NCBI GenBank assembly: GCA_963794475.1
Contig: CAWCDW010000010.1
Coordinates: 248,001 to 312,000, forward strand
DNA length: 64,000 bases
Reading direction: 5' to 3'
DNA from: GAS188 sp963794475
GTDB lineage: Bacteria; Pseudomonadota; Alphaproteobacteria; Rhizobiales; Beijerinckiaceae
The notes under the pieces were generated by a model. The model searched no databases, was not told the origin of the DNA, and was given only the letters and a program-made list of their open reading frames with translations. The translations under genes were made by a program, and so were the position numbers. Below, one piece after another: positions 1-9,497 of the stretch; within the stretch, counting starts at the first letter, position 1; every line of letters starts with the position of its first letter.

Positions 1-1085
1 TGTGTGTCCGGCTCCAGCGAGCGGGCATTCCCATCACGCGGGCGACGCTTCAATTTCGGATCAACCATCCGCAATGGCTTGGCGCCCGGATCATGTGGGC
101 CGACGGAATGCGCGAAGCCGAGATCGCGAGAGTCGACTACGATGTCACGGAGCGATCCGAGTACATCGGCAGTCCCGCCAACGAAATCCATGACGGCGCC
201 ATCGAGGTACGCGAGAATCTCGAACGCGATCCATCGCTTGGCCGCAAGCACGCCCTCTATGACGAGATGCGGGCGAAAGGTCTGACCGACTATGTGGCAT
301 GGCCGCTGTACCATACGCTCGGCAAGCGGCACATCGTGACCTTTGCAACCCAGCGGCCCAAAGGTTTCGACGACGCGCATATCTCCGGCCTGTTGAAACT
401 GTTGCCAGCTTTGGCGCTGGTGAGCGAAATCCGTGTCAAGAATCGGCTGGCGCGAACGCTACTCGAAACCTATGTCGGCTCGCATGCCAGCGAGCATATC
501 CTGGCCGGCGCGATAAGGCGCGGAAGTGGGATGACGGTACGCGCCGCTATCATGATCTGCGATTTGCGGGATTTCACCCGAATCTCCGATAACTGGCCGC
601 GCGATTTTGTCATTGATCTTCTGAACAGCTACTTCGACGCGATGTCGGAGCCGATCGCGCGACATGGCGGAGAAATACTGAAATTTATCGGCGACGGTCT
701 GCTCGCCATTTTTCCGCTCAGCGAGCCGTCGGCCTGCGCAAATCTGCTGCATGCCGTGGCGGAAGCCCGCCGGGCCATGGTTGACCTGAACGAAAAGAAC
801 AGCGGAGCCGGACGTGCGCCCCTGAACTACGGCATCGGCGTCCACGTCGGAGACGTCATGTACGGCAATATCGGGTCGCGCACCCGGCTCGACTTCACCG
901 TCATCGGCCCCGCGGTTAACATGGCTTCGCGTCTCGAAGCCCTCACTAAACAATTGGGTAGAACGGTGCTGCTGTCCCGCTCGTTCGCCGACTTCGTCAA
1001 AAGCGACTTCGATCTCGAACGCGTCGGCGAGTATCCGGTCCGCGGCTTTAACGATCCAATCGAGCTGTTTGCGTATCACGGTTGA
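1..1085 (+). CDS. Class III adenylate/guanylate cyclase, 5' end outside window
   Basis: The reading frame is open from base 3, before the first ATG at 93, so the gene begins upstream of the window. The C-terminal ~180 residues form a class III nucleotide cyclase catalytic domain: DLRDFT carries the first metal-binding Asp, FIGDGLLAIF the second metal region, and DFTVIGPAVNMASRLE the C-terminal purine/transition-state region. The N-terminal part (GVTDYV-type block, PKGFDDAHISGL) matches the uncharacterised sensor region seen before cyclase domains in rhizobial proteins. It should make cAMP (or cGMP) from the triphosphate in the cytoplasm. Whether it is adenylate- or guanylate-specific cannot be told here. 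Confidence 0.9.
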   Translation, partial: CVRLQRAGIPITRATLQFRINHPQWLGARIMWADGMREAEIARVDYDVTERSEYIGSPANEIHDGAIEVRENLERDPSLGRKHALYDEMRAKGLTDYVAWPLYHTLGKRHIVTFATQRPKGFDDAHISGLLKLLPALALVSEIRVKNRLARTLLETYVGSHASEHILAGAIRRGSGMTVRAAIMICDLRDFTRISDNWPRDFVIDLLNSYFDAMSEPIARHGGEILKFIGDGLLAIFPLSEPSACANLLHAVAEARRAMVDLNEKNSGAGRAPLNYGIGVHVGDVMYGNIGSRTRLDFTVIGPAVNMASRLEALTKQLGRTVLLSRSFADFVKSDFDLERVGEYPVRGFNDPIELFAYHG

Positions 1086-1229
1086 ATGCCGATCTACGTC
1101 AGGCGCCGAGCCTCCCGAAGAGGCGCAGAACTCGACGTAATCAACTCGGCGGCTTCAATTCGGCCTTCAGTTTCGTGGGTGGAGATAGATGCCACCCCGT
1201 GCTGCACTATGCCGCGCGAGTACCGATCC

Positions 1230-2387
1230 CTACGGCCAGGGTGTTGCGATGGCAGCGGGCCCACCCTTGATCGGCAGCGGTGTGCCTTCGGTCAGCGTCT
1301 TGTCGTCCCAGCGGAAGACTTGGATTTGCTGCTCCACCATGTCCTGGACCAGAATGGTGCGGCCGTCGCGACTGAAGACTAAGCCCTGCGACCAATGGCC
1401 GATCGGCGCGGACGCGACCTGCTTGAGCGTCTTGCCCACCACTGCATAGAGGCCGAACGTGCCATGCTCCTTGAGGAAGACATTCCCCGACGGCTTGGTT
1501 GTGCCGTCTTGCGAGCCGACCGCCAGATAGCTGCCGTCGGGTGAAAATTTCAGGCCTTCGGGACTGCTTGCGACCGAGACAGTCTCGACGGTGCGGAAAG
1601 GCGCGGAAGTCAAGTCGATCAGGCTGACGGAATCGATGTCACCATCGCCCCGTCCCATGTTGGATACGGCCGCCAAGGTGCCCGAGGCATTTACATCGAG
1701 CGTGTAGGGCCGCATCGCGGTAGTGATCGGGCGGGGATCGATCGTAATTTTGCCGCCGTCGATATGGAGAACGCTGACCATGCTGTCGCCATCGCGGCTG
1801 ACGAGCACATTCTTGCCGTCGCGCGTGAAGGCGAGGCCGCTCGGCCCAGCTTTGGGGTTGCCCAGGTCCGCCTTGCCGTTGGCGACGAGCTGGTGGTCCT
1901 TGATCGTGAAGATCGAGACGGTGCCTTCGGTGCGATTCGCGACGAGAGCAAGCGTGCCGTCCGGAGATATGCGCACCACCGTCGCCCCGGTGCCGGCCTG
2001 CAGGCTTTGCGCTATTCGCGGCGGCATCGATGTGAGGTCGATGACTGAGACCCGATCATCTGGCCCGATACCGTCCACGCCGCCCGGGTCGAGCTTGGTA
2101 GCCGAGGTCACGATGGCGAAGCTCTCATCGGGCGCGACGGCGACGGCCATCGGCGGTCCAACGACGCTGCCCGGCACCTCGATGGTTGCAGTGATGCGCG
2201 GCGGATCTTGCGCAAGATCGATGACCGACAGGGAATCGGGAAGAGGAGGCTTTCCGGCTACCTGCTTGCCGCGCTCGAGCACTGTGTGCCCATCATTCGA
2301 TGAGAGTGCGATATCCGCCATGGTCGATATCGGCGCCAAAATCATCGCTGCGATCGATGCCGCAAGAAACGACGCGATTCTAGACAT
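1230..2387 (-). CDS. Secreted YVTN-type beta-propeller protein
   Basis: I place the start at the ATG at 2387 because GGAGG sits just upstream and the first ~25 residues (MSRIASFLAASIAAMI...) form a signal peptide; the longer frame to 2480 lacks this. The 385-residue protein repeats blocks such as SVIDL, VAVAPDESFAIV, RISPDGTLALVANR and KFSPDGSYLAVGS, typical of YVTN/SMP-30-like six- or seven-blade propellers. Such proteins sit in the periplasm and bind ligands or partners; no catalytic residues are evident. It is the same-strand neighbour of the next gene (150-bp gap), so co-transcription is possible. Confidence 0.8.
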   Translation of the reverse strand: MSRIASFLAASIAAMILAPISTMADIALSSNDGHTVLERGKQVAGKPPLPDSLSVIDLAQDPPRITATIEVPGSVVGPPMAVAVAPDESFAIVTSATKLDPGGVDGIGPDDRVSVIDLTSMPPRIAQSLQAGTGATVVRISPDGTLALVANRTEGTVSIFTIKDHQLVANGKADLGNPKAGPSGLAFTRDGKNVLVSRDGDSMVSVLHIDGGKITIDPRPITTAMRPYTLDVNASGTLAAVSNMGRGDGDIDSVSLIDLTSAPFRTVETVSVASSPEGLKFSPDGSYLAVGSQDGTTKPSGNVFLKEHGTFGLYAVVGKTLKQVASAPIGHWSQGLVFSRDGRTILVQDMVEQQIQVFRWDDKTLTEGTPLPIKGGPAAIATPWP

Positions 2388-2537
2388 GTTTCCTCCGCTG
2401 CCTTTTCTTTGCCGGCCGGAAGGCCAGGGAGCCTCACACCACGTTCGAGGAGGCGTAGCAAGCCCGCCAAAACCCGTCATAGCCGACAGCTCACCTGCGC
2501 CCGCAGAGGCCCGCCCCTTGAGAGGCGGCCGGCATGC

Positions 2538-3530
2538 TCAACGGATTGCGCTCGACCCTGAAGAGGTTTGAGCCGACGGTTCAGCGTGTTTGTCGCCGCC
2601 CACCCAAACCGTCTCGAATTTGCCGTCGAAGATGATCGTTCCGAAGCTGTCGAGAAAAGAGGCCGCGAGCTGGGCCGCCGGGACACTCGACGCGGCGATG
2701 CCGCCGCAACCGTTCGTCTGTTTCAGGGATAGGAAGACATCCCTCATTGCGACGATCGGTTCAGCACGCTCGTTTTCAATCACGGCATTGCGATTATTCA
2801 TGCGATAGACTTTCCGGTTTTCGCGTCCTTTGCAGGTTTCAAAACGTGTTTCACCTACCTGCTCCAACTCCGCTCCACTAGCGATCAGGCGATCGAAAAG
2901 CGCTTGGTTGACGTCGATCGTATGGAGGTAGCGGAGATCGTCGTAGCCGGTGTCGACTTGCGCAAAGACGCGGACATCGCCGATACTCACATAGACGATG
3001 GGAACATTGGCGTGACGGGGATCGATCGCTGATTTTTCCGAAGAAAAAAAGCCGTGCTGATTGATTGGAGCAAAACCCAGCGCCCGCAACTTATCTACTG
3101 GGCAAACCTCGTTGCTGAGGAAGACCGAACCATGAGTGAATTGCACGCTCATTCGCGATAGAAAGTCAGTCCCTATCATCCCGAGCAGCCGTCCGGGAGG
3201 GAGGGACGAGAAGCTGGGGCCTTGGAGCGCGAATCGGCCGCCCTCGAAACCGGGCATAGAAAGATCGCTGGCGCCAAGCAATCCGTGCGAGCTCGCGAAC
3301 ACTTTCGCCGTCAGTGAACTTCCGGTCGAGCCATAATCGAGCAGGAACAGGCCGGATACACCCTTTGCGGTCAGGCGAATATATGGCGACGCCCCGTGGG
3401 GGACCGTGCTCAGAACGTAGCGTTGCCCACCGCACAGCGATGTTGAAATGTCGGCCGCGTTCGCGCCCTGTGAAACAGCTATCAGTGCGAGCGCAGCTAG
3501 TGCGAGGTCAGCGATGGCTGGAAATTTCAC
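2538..3530 (-). CDS. Secreted aspartic-protease-like protein
   Basis: The GTG start is followed by a clear signal peptide ending near ANAA. Two aspartic-protease-like motifs are present: LLDYGSTGS at about residues 63-71, a DxGSTG version of the usual DTG, and AQVDTGYDD near residue 195. A two-lobe arrangement with one Asp motif per lobe is what pepsin/retropepsin-like folds use. The protein is 330 residues, with Cys residues (CGG, CPVD, CKG, CGG) that may form periplasmic disulfides. Activity is inferred: the first motif has Tyr at the residue after Asp, and many bacterial members of this fold are uncharacterised. Confidence 0.6.
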   Translation of the reverse strand: MKFPAIADLALAALALIAVSQGANAADISTSLCGGQRYVLSTVPHGASPYIRLTAKGVSGLFLLDYGSTGSSLTAKVFASSHGLLGASDLSMPGFEGGRFALQGPSFSSLPPGRLLGMIGTDFLSRMSVQFTHGSVFLSNEVCPVDKLRALGFAPINQHGFFSSEKSAIDPRHANVPIVYVSIGDVRVFAQVDTGYDDLRYLHTIDVNQALFDRLIASGAELEQVGETRFETCKGRENRKVYRMNNRNAVIENERAEPIVAMRDVFLSLKQTNGCGGIAASSVPAAQLAASFLDSFGTIIFDGKFETVWVGGDKHAEPSAQTSSGSSAIR

Positions 3531-3677
3531 TGGCGGTCCAGCGGATAGGGGCCGTCATGGCCAGCTCGGAAGCTTGGTTGAAAATGGCCGACAGGTCAAT
3601 GCGTGCGGAGCAAGGAGCGACCACACGCGGCCAGAATGAATTCCCACACTCGAAATCGCCCTACCACTGTGTTGCCC

Positions 3678-3755
3678 GCGCCCTAATCGGCCGCTCAACC
3701 GAAGTTCGTCTCTGCTCGAAGGCGGACGTCAGCGGGGCTGGCGGTTATGGGCGTC
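3678..3755 (+). repeat. Interspersed intergenic repeat, module A, copy 1
   Basis: This segment contains a block beginning CCGCTCAACCGAAGTTCGTC and continuing through TCTGCTCGAA-GCGGACGTCAG to a GGTTAT end. The same block recurs at about 17075-17160 and 22494-22575 with a few substitutions. It lies between converging and diverging genes, never inside an intact one. The copy here is the most diverged at its 3' end: the GACCATCATGGG tail is lost. Confidence 0.65.
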
Positions 3756-3790
3756 AAGAGAAATGACCCCGAACTCCAGCCATTGGGCTC

Positions 3791-4594
3791 TCAGCTTCCT
3801 TGTCTTTTAAGGTCAGCGGCAAAGAATTCGGCCGCTTCGACCTTCGCTTCCTCATCCACCTTGGCATCGTATCTGAGCGGTAGGTTGAACTTCTTGCCGA
3901 GCTCGGTGGCCTCAGGATTCGTGAACGCGTGCACCGCACCGGGATACTCGATGATCCGATAGTCGGCCTTCGCGGCGTCGAAATCCTACTTGAGTGCGTC
4001 GTACTGTTCGCGCTTCACGAAGGGATCGTCCGCACCATTCAGGACGAGGATCTTCGCCTTGACGGTTCCCGGTGCCGGTGCTGGGGTATTGAGACCAAGC
4101 GAGGCGTTAAAACCGGCAACGGCGCCCAGGTCGGCACCAGCGCGCGCCATGTTCAGCACGACCGCGCCACCGAAGCAGTAACCAACGGCACCGATGCGCT
4201 GGGTATCAACCGAGACTTGCTGGGCGAGTTGGTCCCGCGCGGCGTTAAAGCGTGACTCCATCACCATCGGGTTCTTCATCACCGAGCCCGACAGCGCACC
4301 GGCGTCCGTCGGATTGTCGGCGGTCTTGGCGCCGCCGTACATGTCGGCAATGAAGGCCGTGTATCCCTGCTCCGCGAACTTATGCGCCTCGTTATGGATG
4401 TGCTTGGTGATACCCCACCATTCATGTACCATGACAATCCCGGGTCGCTTGGTTGTGATGGCGTCGTCGTACACGACGAAGCCCTTCATGGTGGTCTCGG
4501 CGTCCGTATAGGTGACGGGCTCTTCCCTGACCGCAGCGTTTGCGTTCGCGACCATTGCGATTGCGCAAAGTGCGCCCACCATCATCGTTCGCAT
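3791..4594 (-). pseudogene. Dienelactone hydrolase family gene with in-frame amber stop
   Basis: Start ATG at 4594 has a GGGAGG ribosome site, and the protein begins with a signal peptide (MRTMMVGALCAIAMVANANA). HEWWG, the nucleophile motif GYCFGG and the Asp region DDPFVK are clear dienelactone hydrolase signatures. An in-frame TAG at 3986-3988 cuts the protein after YDALK. The same frame then continues for 64 codons to a TGA at 3791, and this tail holds the expected catalytic His in VHAFTNP. A single C-to-T change (CAG to TAG) would explain the break. The truncated product lacks the catalytic His, so it should be inactive unless the amber codon is read through. Confidence 0.8.
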
Positions 4595-4975
4595 GCTGAC
4601 CTCCCGCCAATAGTTGTTCCGAGAATGTCGGAAGACGCTTTGAGTTCCCTTTGGGCGGGAAGTGGCGGGAGAGGTCAGCGTCGCTAGCGCTGCTGGCCCG
4701 GGCAATCCTGAACGGAGCTGGGGGTCGATCTCGTCGAAGGTCTTCACCCTCTTCGCCTCGTTGGCCTTCTTCAGCTTCTCAGACAACTCCGACGTGTGAT
4801 CCCACCGCGCGCGGATGCGGCCAGGTCTTCTGGGTGCAATAAAGGCACCCCTATTTTCCAATAGACGACGAGAGTGACGTCGCGCTGCGCAGTATTTGCC
4901 CGCGACGGAGCGGGAGGACGGTCTGAGCAGGATACGCGCAACAGTCCCCTTGCAATGTGTGCGTGCTGACGAAGC
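4595..4975. other. Non-coding or decayed stretch
   Basis: No convincing gene. On the minus strand, directly upstream of the dienelactone hydrolase frame, about 4700-4861 can be read as a short charged stretch (SEKLKKANEAKRVKTFDEID) that looks like a piece of a helical protein. It has no start with a ribosome site and I do not recognise it. Confidence 0.35.
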
Positions 4976-5284
4976 TCAGACAAAGCGGGGGATCGGCCCG
5001 TTATGCGGCGTCGTCCTCTCGCCGAGGTCGATCATGACCTCGTCGACATAGCACCAACCCCATCCTTCCGGCGGATCGTATCCCTCGATAATGGGATGAC
5101 CCGTCCCGTGAAAATGCTTGGTCGCGTGCCGGTTGGGTGAATCATCGCAGCAGCCGACATGGCCGCAGGTACGGCATAGACGCAAATGCACCCAGGGCGA
5201 GCCCATTTTTAGGCATTCCTCACAGCCGAGCGCGCTCGGGGTGACTTCCCGTATGCCCGCCACGTGCTTGCACTCGTTCGGCAT
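4976..5284 (-). CDS. UBP-type zinc finger domain protein
   Basis: A 102-residue protein starting at the ATG at 5284 (preceded by a GGAG-containing stretch). It is almost entirely one zf-UBP domain: CKH near the N-terminus, CEEC, CRTCGHVGCCDDS, then HATKHFHGTGHPII. The ordered Cys/His ligands match the family that in eukaryotes binds the ubiquitin C-terminus; bacterial stand-alone versions are of unknown function. Cytoplasmic, no signal peptide. Confidence 0.85.
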   Translation of the reverse strand: MPNECKHVAGIREVTPSALGCEECLKMGSPWVHLRLCRTCGHVGCCDDSPNRHATKHFHGTGHPIIEGYDPPEGWGWCYVDEVMIDLGERTTPHNGPIPRFV

Positions 5285-5616
5285 CAAACTTCTCCGACAT
5301 CGCCCTCATGCTAAGACGGGAACGCGAAAAGTTGCAACATGGCGAGGAAGCGAAGGTGCGGCTGACCTACAGTCAACGCGCGATACGGGTCAGCGGTGTG
5401 AACGGCCGCTTCCCAGTCCCGCTTGCTCCAAAGCGGGGCAGAGGTTCTCCCCTGAGGTACAACCTATCCTCGGACAGGAGCGCTCCAGCATTAACCGGCG
5501 CCGCTCCTTCGGTCAGACCCAGCCACATAGGGACGTGCTTGTAACGGACAAAGTGGCTGCAAGATTATGTAGCCGTCCGCCGTTTCTGACTCGACTACTT
5601 TGGCGCTCTTGGTAAC
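5285..5616. other. Intergenic stretch without recognised gene
   Basis: This gap separates the zinc-finger gene start from the 3' end of the oxidoreductase gene. Reading frames here are short, composition-biased and unlike known proteins. I see no convincing RNA or promoter signal. Confidence 0.4.
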
Positions 5617-6951
5617 TCAGATTACGGCGCCGTCCTTGCGCAGTGCATCGCGCAGATCGGATACGTTCAGGGCGCGCGGCGAGCTTTTGCCTTGCACACA
5701 CAGAGCGGCCGCCATGCCCATCGCCTGGCCATAGGAAAAACATTGAGCCGTGACCCGCGCCGACGCCATCGCTTCGTGCTCGGCGGATAGACAACGGCCG
5801 GCCACCAGGAGCCCCTCGCCTTTCATTGGCACAAAATTGTCGTAAGCGATATCGTAGTAGTCGTCGAGCAACCACTCCAGCCTGGGCTTTTCGCCGGAAT
5901 GCAATTCGATCGGCCACGCCGAGCGGGCGATGGAGTTTTTCCGCTTGTTGCCGGACACGACATCGTCGTTGGTCAGCATGCCCACGCCCCTGATTTGCCG
6001 CGTCTGGCGGACCCCAACCTGGACCCCGGTATCGTTGACAAAGGAGTTTTCGCAGCCGACCAGCCGATCCCTAAAAAAACGCGCATATTCGCGCACCTGT
6101 TTACGCCCCTCGATTTCCGCTTCGGTGATGTCTTCCACCAGAAGCGGATTCAACTCGCGTCCGTCTCGGCCGATGATGCGGGTGCAGTTGCAGAGCAATT
6201 CATTCGGCCGCGGTGTCGGGAACAAGAACACCTTGGCACGCGGCAGATCGTATTCGCGGCTGTTATGCAGATTGCGGATCATCTGCGACACCTCATCGCC
6301 GAGAATTGTGTCCTCGCCGTAATGGGCGCGAAAGCGCGCGACGTCGACGCCCATCAGGCGAAAGATCATTGTGGGGTTCTGAACACTTCCGTCGCGGCCG
6401 ACAAAGGTTTCGAGGCCGGCGAGCGCAGCCACATCTGCATCACCGCTCGCATCAATGGTGATCGACGCCTCAATGTCGAGGCGCCCCTGCTTGGTCCAGG
6501 CCACGACGCCTTCGACATGTTCGCCGTCATTCAAGACGTCGACGACCGTCGAATGAAACAGAACCTTGGCCCCCGCTTCGGCAAGCAGATGGTCGCCGGC
6601 CTCACGCCAGACCAGCGGATCGTGCGCCAGCGTAAAGGTCTTCCCGTACCGGACAGGATCCGTGACGCCCCCTCTCGACTTCATGAGATCGAGGAAACGA
6701 TCAGCGAATCCGAAGACAACTCGCTCGGGCCTCGCAGCGCGATTATCGGTCGCCGCGAACAACCCGCAAACGGTGCCCGAAAGACCCGCGACCGCGGCGC
6801 CGCCACAGAAGCCATACTTTTCCAACAGCAGCACCCGCGCGCCTACCTTGGCAGCCGTACAGGCCGCAGCAAGCCCTGCGGCACCGCCGCCGACGACCAG
6901 CACATCGGTTTTCAGGGCCTGTTTCGGCCGCTCGTCGGTGATCCGTGCCAT
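5617..6951 (-). CDS. FAD-dependent oxidoreductase
   Basis: A 444-residue flavoprotein. The N-terminal dinucleotide-binding motif VLVVGGGAAGLAAA is followed by an acidic residue at the end of the second strand (LLLEKYGFCGGAA), as in the FAD_oxidored family. IDASGDADVAALAG and, near the C-terminus, LLVAGRCLSAEHEAMASAR and the GQAMGMAAALC helix are further FAD-contact blocks. Cys residues in CGGAA and the LCNCTR region may be structural. No signal peptide. The substrate is unknown. It stands alone, so the neighbourhood does not reveal the pathway. Confidence 0.85.
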   Translation of the reverse strand: MARITDERPKQALKTDVLVVGGGAAGLAAACTAAKVGARVLLLEKYGFCGGAAVAGLSGTVCGLFAATDNRAARPERVVFGFADRFLDLMKSRGGVTDPVRYGKTFTLAHDPLVWREAGDHLLAEAGAKVLFHSTVVDVLNDGEHVEGVVAWTKQGRLDIEASITIDASGDADVAALAGLETFVGRDGSVQNPTMIFRLMGVDVARFRAHYGEDTILGDEVSQMIRNLHNSREYDLPRAKVFLFPTPRPNELLCNCTRIIGRDGRELNPLLVEDITEAEIEGRKQVREYARFFRDRLVGCENSFVNDTGVQVGVRQTRQIRGVGMLTNDDVVSGNKRKNSIARSAWPIELHSGEKPRLEWLLDDYYDIAYDNFVPMKGEGLLVAGRCLSAEHEAMASARVTAQCFSYGQAMGMAAALCVQGKSSPRALNVSDLRDALRKDGAVI

Positions 6952-7650
6952 GGAACGCCTCGTCCTTCTTTATTCGGAGAGAATTGAGTTCACCACCCTG
7001 CCCGCCCGATTCGATAACAGCACGACCTGGCCTTCGCCGCCGGGCGCGTCGCGCCGACGCCTGTTAGGCGCTGCGGCCGCAGGGCCCGAAGCGGGGCCAG
7101 ACTAGGCGCGAAGGGCAGCCCTCCCGCCAATTCCAAAGTCAAGCGGTGCTTCCCCCCTGGGTTGCCGAACTTGTGCCGTCTGTCAAATGTCTCTTGTGAG
7201 GAGCGAGTGCCGGAGCGGGCCTCAGTGCGATGTTGGCAAGATCGCAAAGGGGAGCAGCAATGAATTACCTAGAGTTGATATTTACAGTCTGCGTGATCGG
7301 GAATGCCCACCGTTTGCGAAGACAAGATATCGCGGTCGATAAATGTCAGGACTTGCGCGACCTGTGCGATGCCGCGCAATAGCCCAATGGGCAAGGGAAA
7401 ATCCGGGCTGGACGATCGTCCGCTGGAATAGCGATTTTCTGCCAATAGGGTTGAACCCATTGCCTCTCACGCGGCGAAGGTATTCGCCTTCGCAAGACAA
7501 TTCCCAAGGGAATAGTCGAGCATGGCGTTTGACAAATTTTGCGATCGGTCTAGCCTAAACTTTATCGTCGGGTGTGGCCGTTACCGAGGCTGCCGACGGC
7601 TGAGAGACGCTACCGTACTCCCGCCCCGTGAGGCTTGAGGGAGCAGCGTC
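6952..7650. other. Long intergenic region
   Basis: About 700 bp without a supportable gene. Its right end holds a probable sigma70-type promoter and a strong ribosome site for the gene at 7651. The remainder shows only short frames. Confidence 0.45.
7529..7556 (+). promoter_or_regulatory. Probable sigma70-type promoter
   Basis: A perfect TTGACA (7529-7534) is followed after 16 bp by TAGCCT (7551-7556) in an AT-richer stretch, about 95 bp upstream of the start codon at 7651. The -35 match is strong; the -10 is weak, as is common in alphaproteobacteria. Confidence 0.4.
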
Positions 7651-7933
7651 ATGCCCAACAAGCCACCCACTGATCGACCGATCAACGCCAAGTTGTCCGA
7701 GTGGCTAAAGGAAATCGAGGACGCCGAGCGTAACAACTCCGCGCGAGCTCGACCCCAATCTCACCGAGCTGCGGGTCTTTCGGGTCCGGCGGCAGGCGAT
7801 GGCGGCGCGGAACCGGGCCTCCCTAAGCGCGGCGGAGGGGATGGGGGCCGTGCTGCTCGAAATGGGGGAGACGTACGAACGGATCGCGGAGAGTGCCGAG
7901 CAGGGAAGACAGGCACTGGGTCCGCAAAGCTAA
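7651..7933 (+). pseudogene. Small hypothetical gene with single-base frameshift
   Basis: A strong GGGAGC ribosome site precedes the ATG at 7651, which opens MPNKPPTDRPINAKLSEWLK. Around 7745 the natural continuation moves to the next frame, reading LDPNLTELRVFRVRRQAMAA and ending QALGPQS at TAA 7931-7933. In that frame the protein is a plausible ~94-residue helical cytoplasmic protein. In the original frame the sequence degenerates into Gly/Arg-rich text. One inserted base would account for it. I do not recognise the family. Confidence 0.5.
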
Positions 7934-8139
7934 ACCCCCGCGCGGCCTTCATAAGAGATCGGCCCACCGCCGGCAGGCCTGGAGCACCATGGTTGTAATC
8001 CCCGGCCATGCATTCGATCCGGGGCGCGCGCAGTGCGCGTTTGAAGCAAAAGGTTAAGTGTACGCGGTAGCGACCTCGGCAGTCTGGAGGGTTCTGGTAC
8101 GACATAGTTGTTGAGCGTTGCGTGTCGAAAGTAGGAGCC

Positions 8140-9219
8140 ATGAGTAGTGCCATCGACGGAAGGTCCGATCCAAAAGGTGGGTTGGCACATTCGCCGAACT
8201 GGGTTTCTGAAATCGGTTCGGACGAGAATCGGCTAATTGATCGGCCCTCGAATGATGAGGAAGTTGGCTTCGAGCCCGAGGAAGTCGACTTCGAGGTTGA
8301 GCGAGTCGACTTCGAGCCAGAGGAAGTCGAACTCCAGCAGGATATCCCGATTGCCGCCTATCGGGGGGCTCGATCGCGTGGTCTCCTCGCCCTCACGGTG
8401 ATTTCGGTTGCACCGGTGGCCGCTGTTGTGGCGTGGGTGACGGTCGGAAAGCTTCAGCCCACGTGGGCGGTTGCGGCGAGCGCTTACATCGAGAATTCTC
8501 CGACTTTTAGTTCTTGGCTTTCCAGGCAGCCGATCAGGCAAGCAACGCCCCTTGTACCGAGCGAGCAGGCGAAACCGCCAGCTGCCCAGTTTATCGTCGG
8601 TCGGGGGTCGTCCGGTGGAGCGGGCGAGGCACTTCCGCTGAGCGTTTCACTTAGTGACGGCCCGGCAGACGCGATAATCGTGCTCAATGGCCTTGCGGCT
8701 GGCTCGACTCTCAACGTGGGTCGGGCTTTGGGAACCGGCGGCTGGCAGTTGATGGCGGCAGAGTTGCACGACGTGCTCGTGCGACCACCCCAAGATTTTG
8801 CCGGTGCGATGGAAGTCGGGCTTGAGTTGCGCCTCGCCAACCACAGCGTAGCCGATCGCAAGACACTGCACCTCGAATGGGCGGCACCCCCAGTAACACA
8901 ACCAACGATACCTGCCCTCGTTGTACGACACCTGGACTCCGACGAGATCGCAGCCCTGCTCAAACGGGGAGAGAATTTCATTGCGAATGGTGATCTCGCC
9001 TCGGCGCGGTTGGTGCTTCAGCGCGCCGCCGAAGCCGGAGAGGCGCAAGCAGCATTGTCATTAGCCGGAACCTACGATCCGATCGCGCTGAAAATGCTCG
9101 GGTTCCAAGGTCCAAAGCCGGACATTGAGAAGGCCCGGACCTGGTACCAACGGGCGCGGGAATTGGGATCAACGGCGGCATCCGAGCGACTGCAGTTGCT
9201 TGCAGGCCAAGAGCAATGA
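8140..9219 (+). CDS. Membrane-anchored protein with C-terminal Sel1-like repeats
   Basis: The ATG at 8140 is preferred over GTG 8122 because GTAGGAG lies just before it. The 359-residue protein has a soluble acidic N-terminus with repeated units built on VDFEPEE (residues ~40-65). One transmembrane segment follows (LLALTVISVAPVAAVVAWV), then a low-complexity linker and a C-terminal helical region (IANGDLASARLVLQRAAEAG and DIEKARTWYQRARELGS) typical of TPR/Sel1-like repeats. It probably spans the inner membrane with the repeats in the periplasm, mediating protein-protein contacts. Function unknown. Confidence 0.7.
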   Translation: MSSAIDGRSDPKGGLAHSPNWVSEIGSDENRLIDRPSNDEEVGFEPEEVDFEVERVDFEPEEVELQQDIPIAAYRGARSRGLLALTVISVAPVAAVVAWVTVGKLQPTWAVAASAYIENSPTFSSWLSRQPIRQATPLVPSEQAKPPAAQFIVGRGSSGGAGEALPLSVSLSDGPADAIIVLNGLAAGSTLNVGRALGTGGWQLMAAELHDVLVRPPQDFAGAMEVGLELRLANHSVADRKTLHLEWAAPPVTQPTIPALVVRHLDSDEIAALLKRGENFIANGDLASARLVLQRAAEAGEAQAALSLAGTYDPIALKMLGFQGPKPDIEKARTWYQRARELGSTAASERLQLLAGQEQ

Positions 9220-9497
9220 GGCGAAGCAACTGCGCGCCGTCAGCGTCTGCTTTTTTGCAATGCGCGCGCTAGAGCAGACGACAGCTCTCGGCCAACCCTG
9301 GTCGTTTGGACGCGGTCGGCCTAAGGTCAAACTTGGGTCGAACGCATCGCCGCTAACCCGCCGAATCCTCCGTGGAGAAGGTATTAAATAGAGTCGCTCC
9401 TTTGGTCGGCGAGCGTGAGGCGTATTTTCCCACCCATCGAAGCTTGATATCGTTGGTGGGTGGTATCTGACAGACCTTAGCGCGGGAGGGCAAAAAG

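Noticed and set aside
459..1079. 206-codon frame on the minus strand opposite the cyclase gene
   Set aside because: It lies entirely opposite conserved cyclase motifs and its own translation resembles no family; high GC keeps it open.
5899..6987. 362-codon plus-strand frame opposite the FAD oxidoreductase
   Set aside because: Antisense shadow of a gene with clear FAD motifs; composition is biased and there is no start signal.
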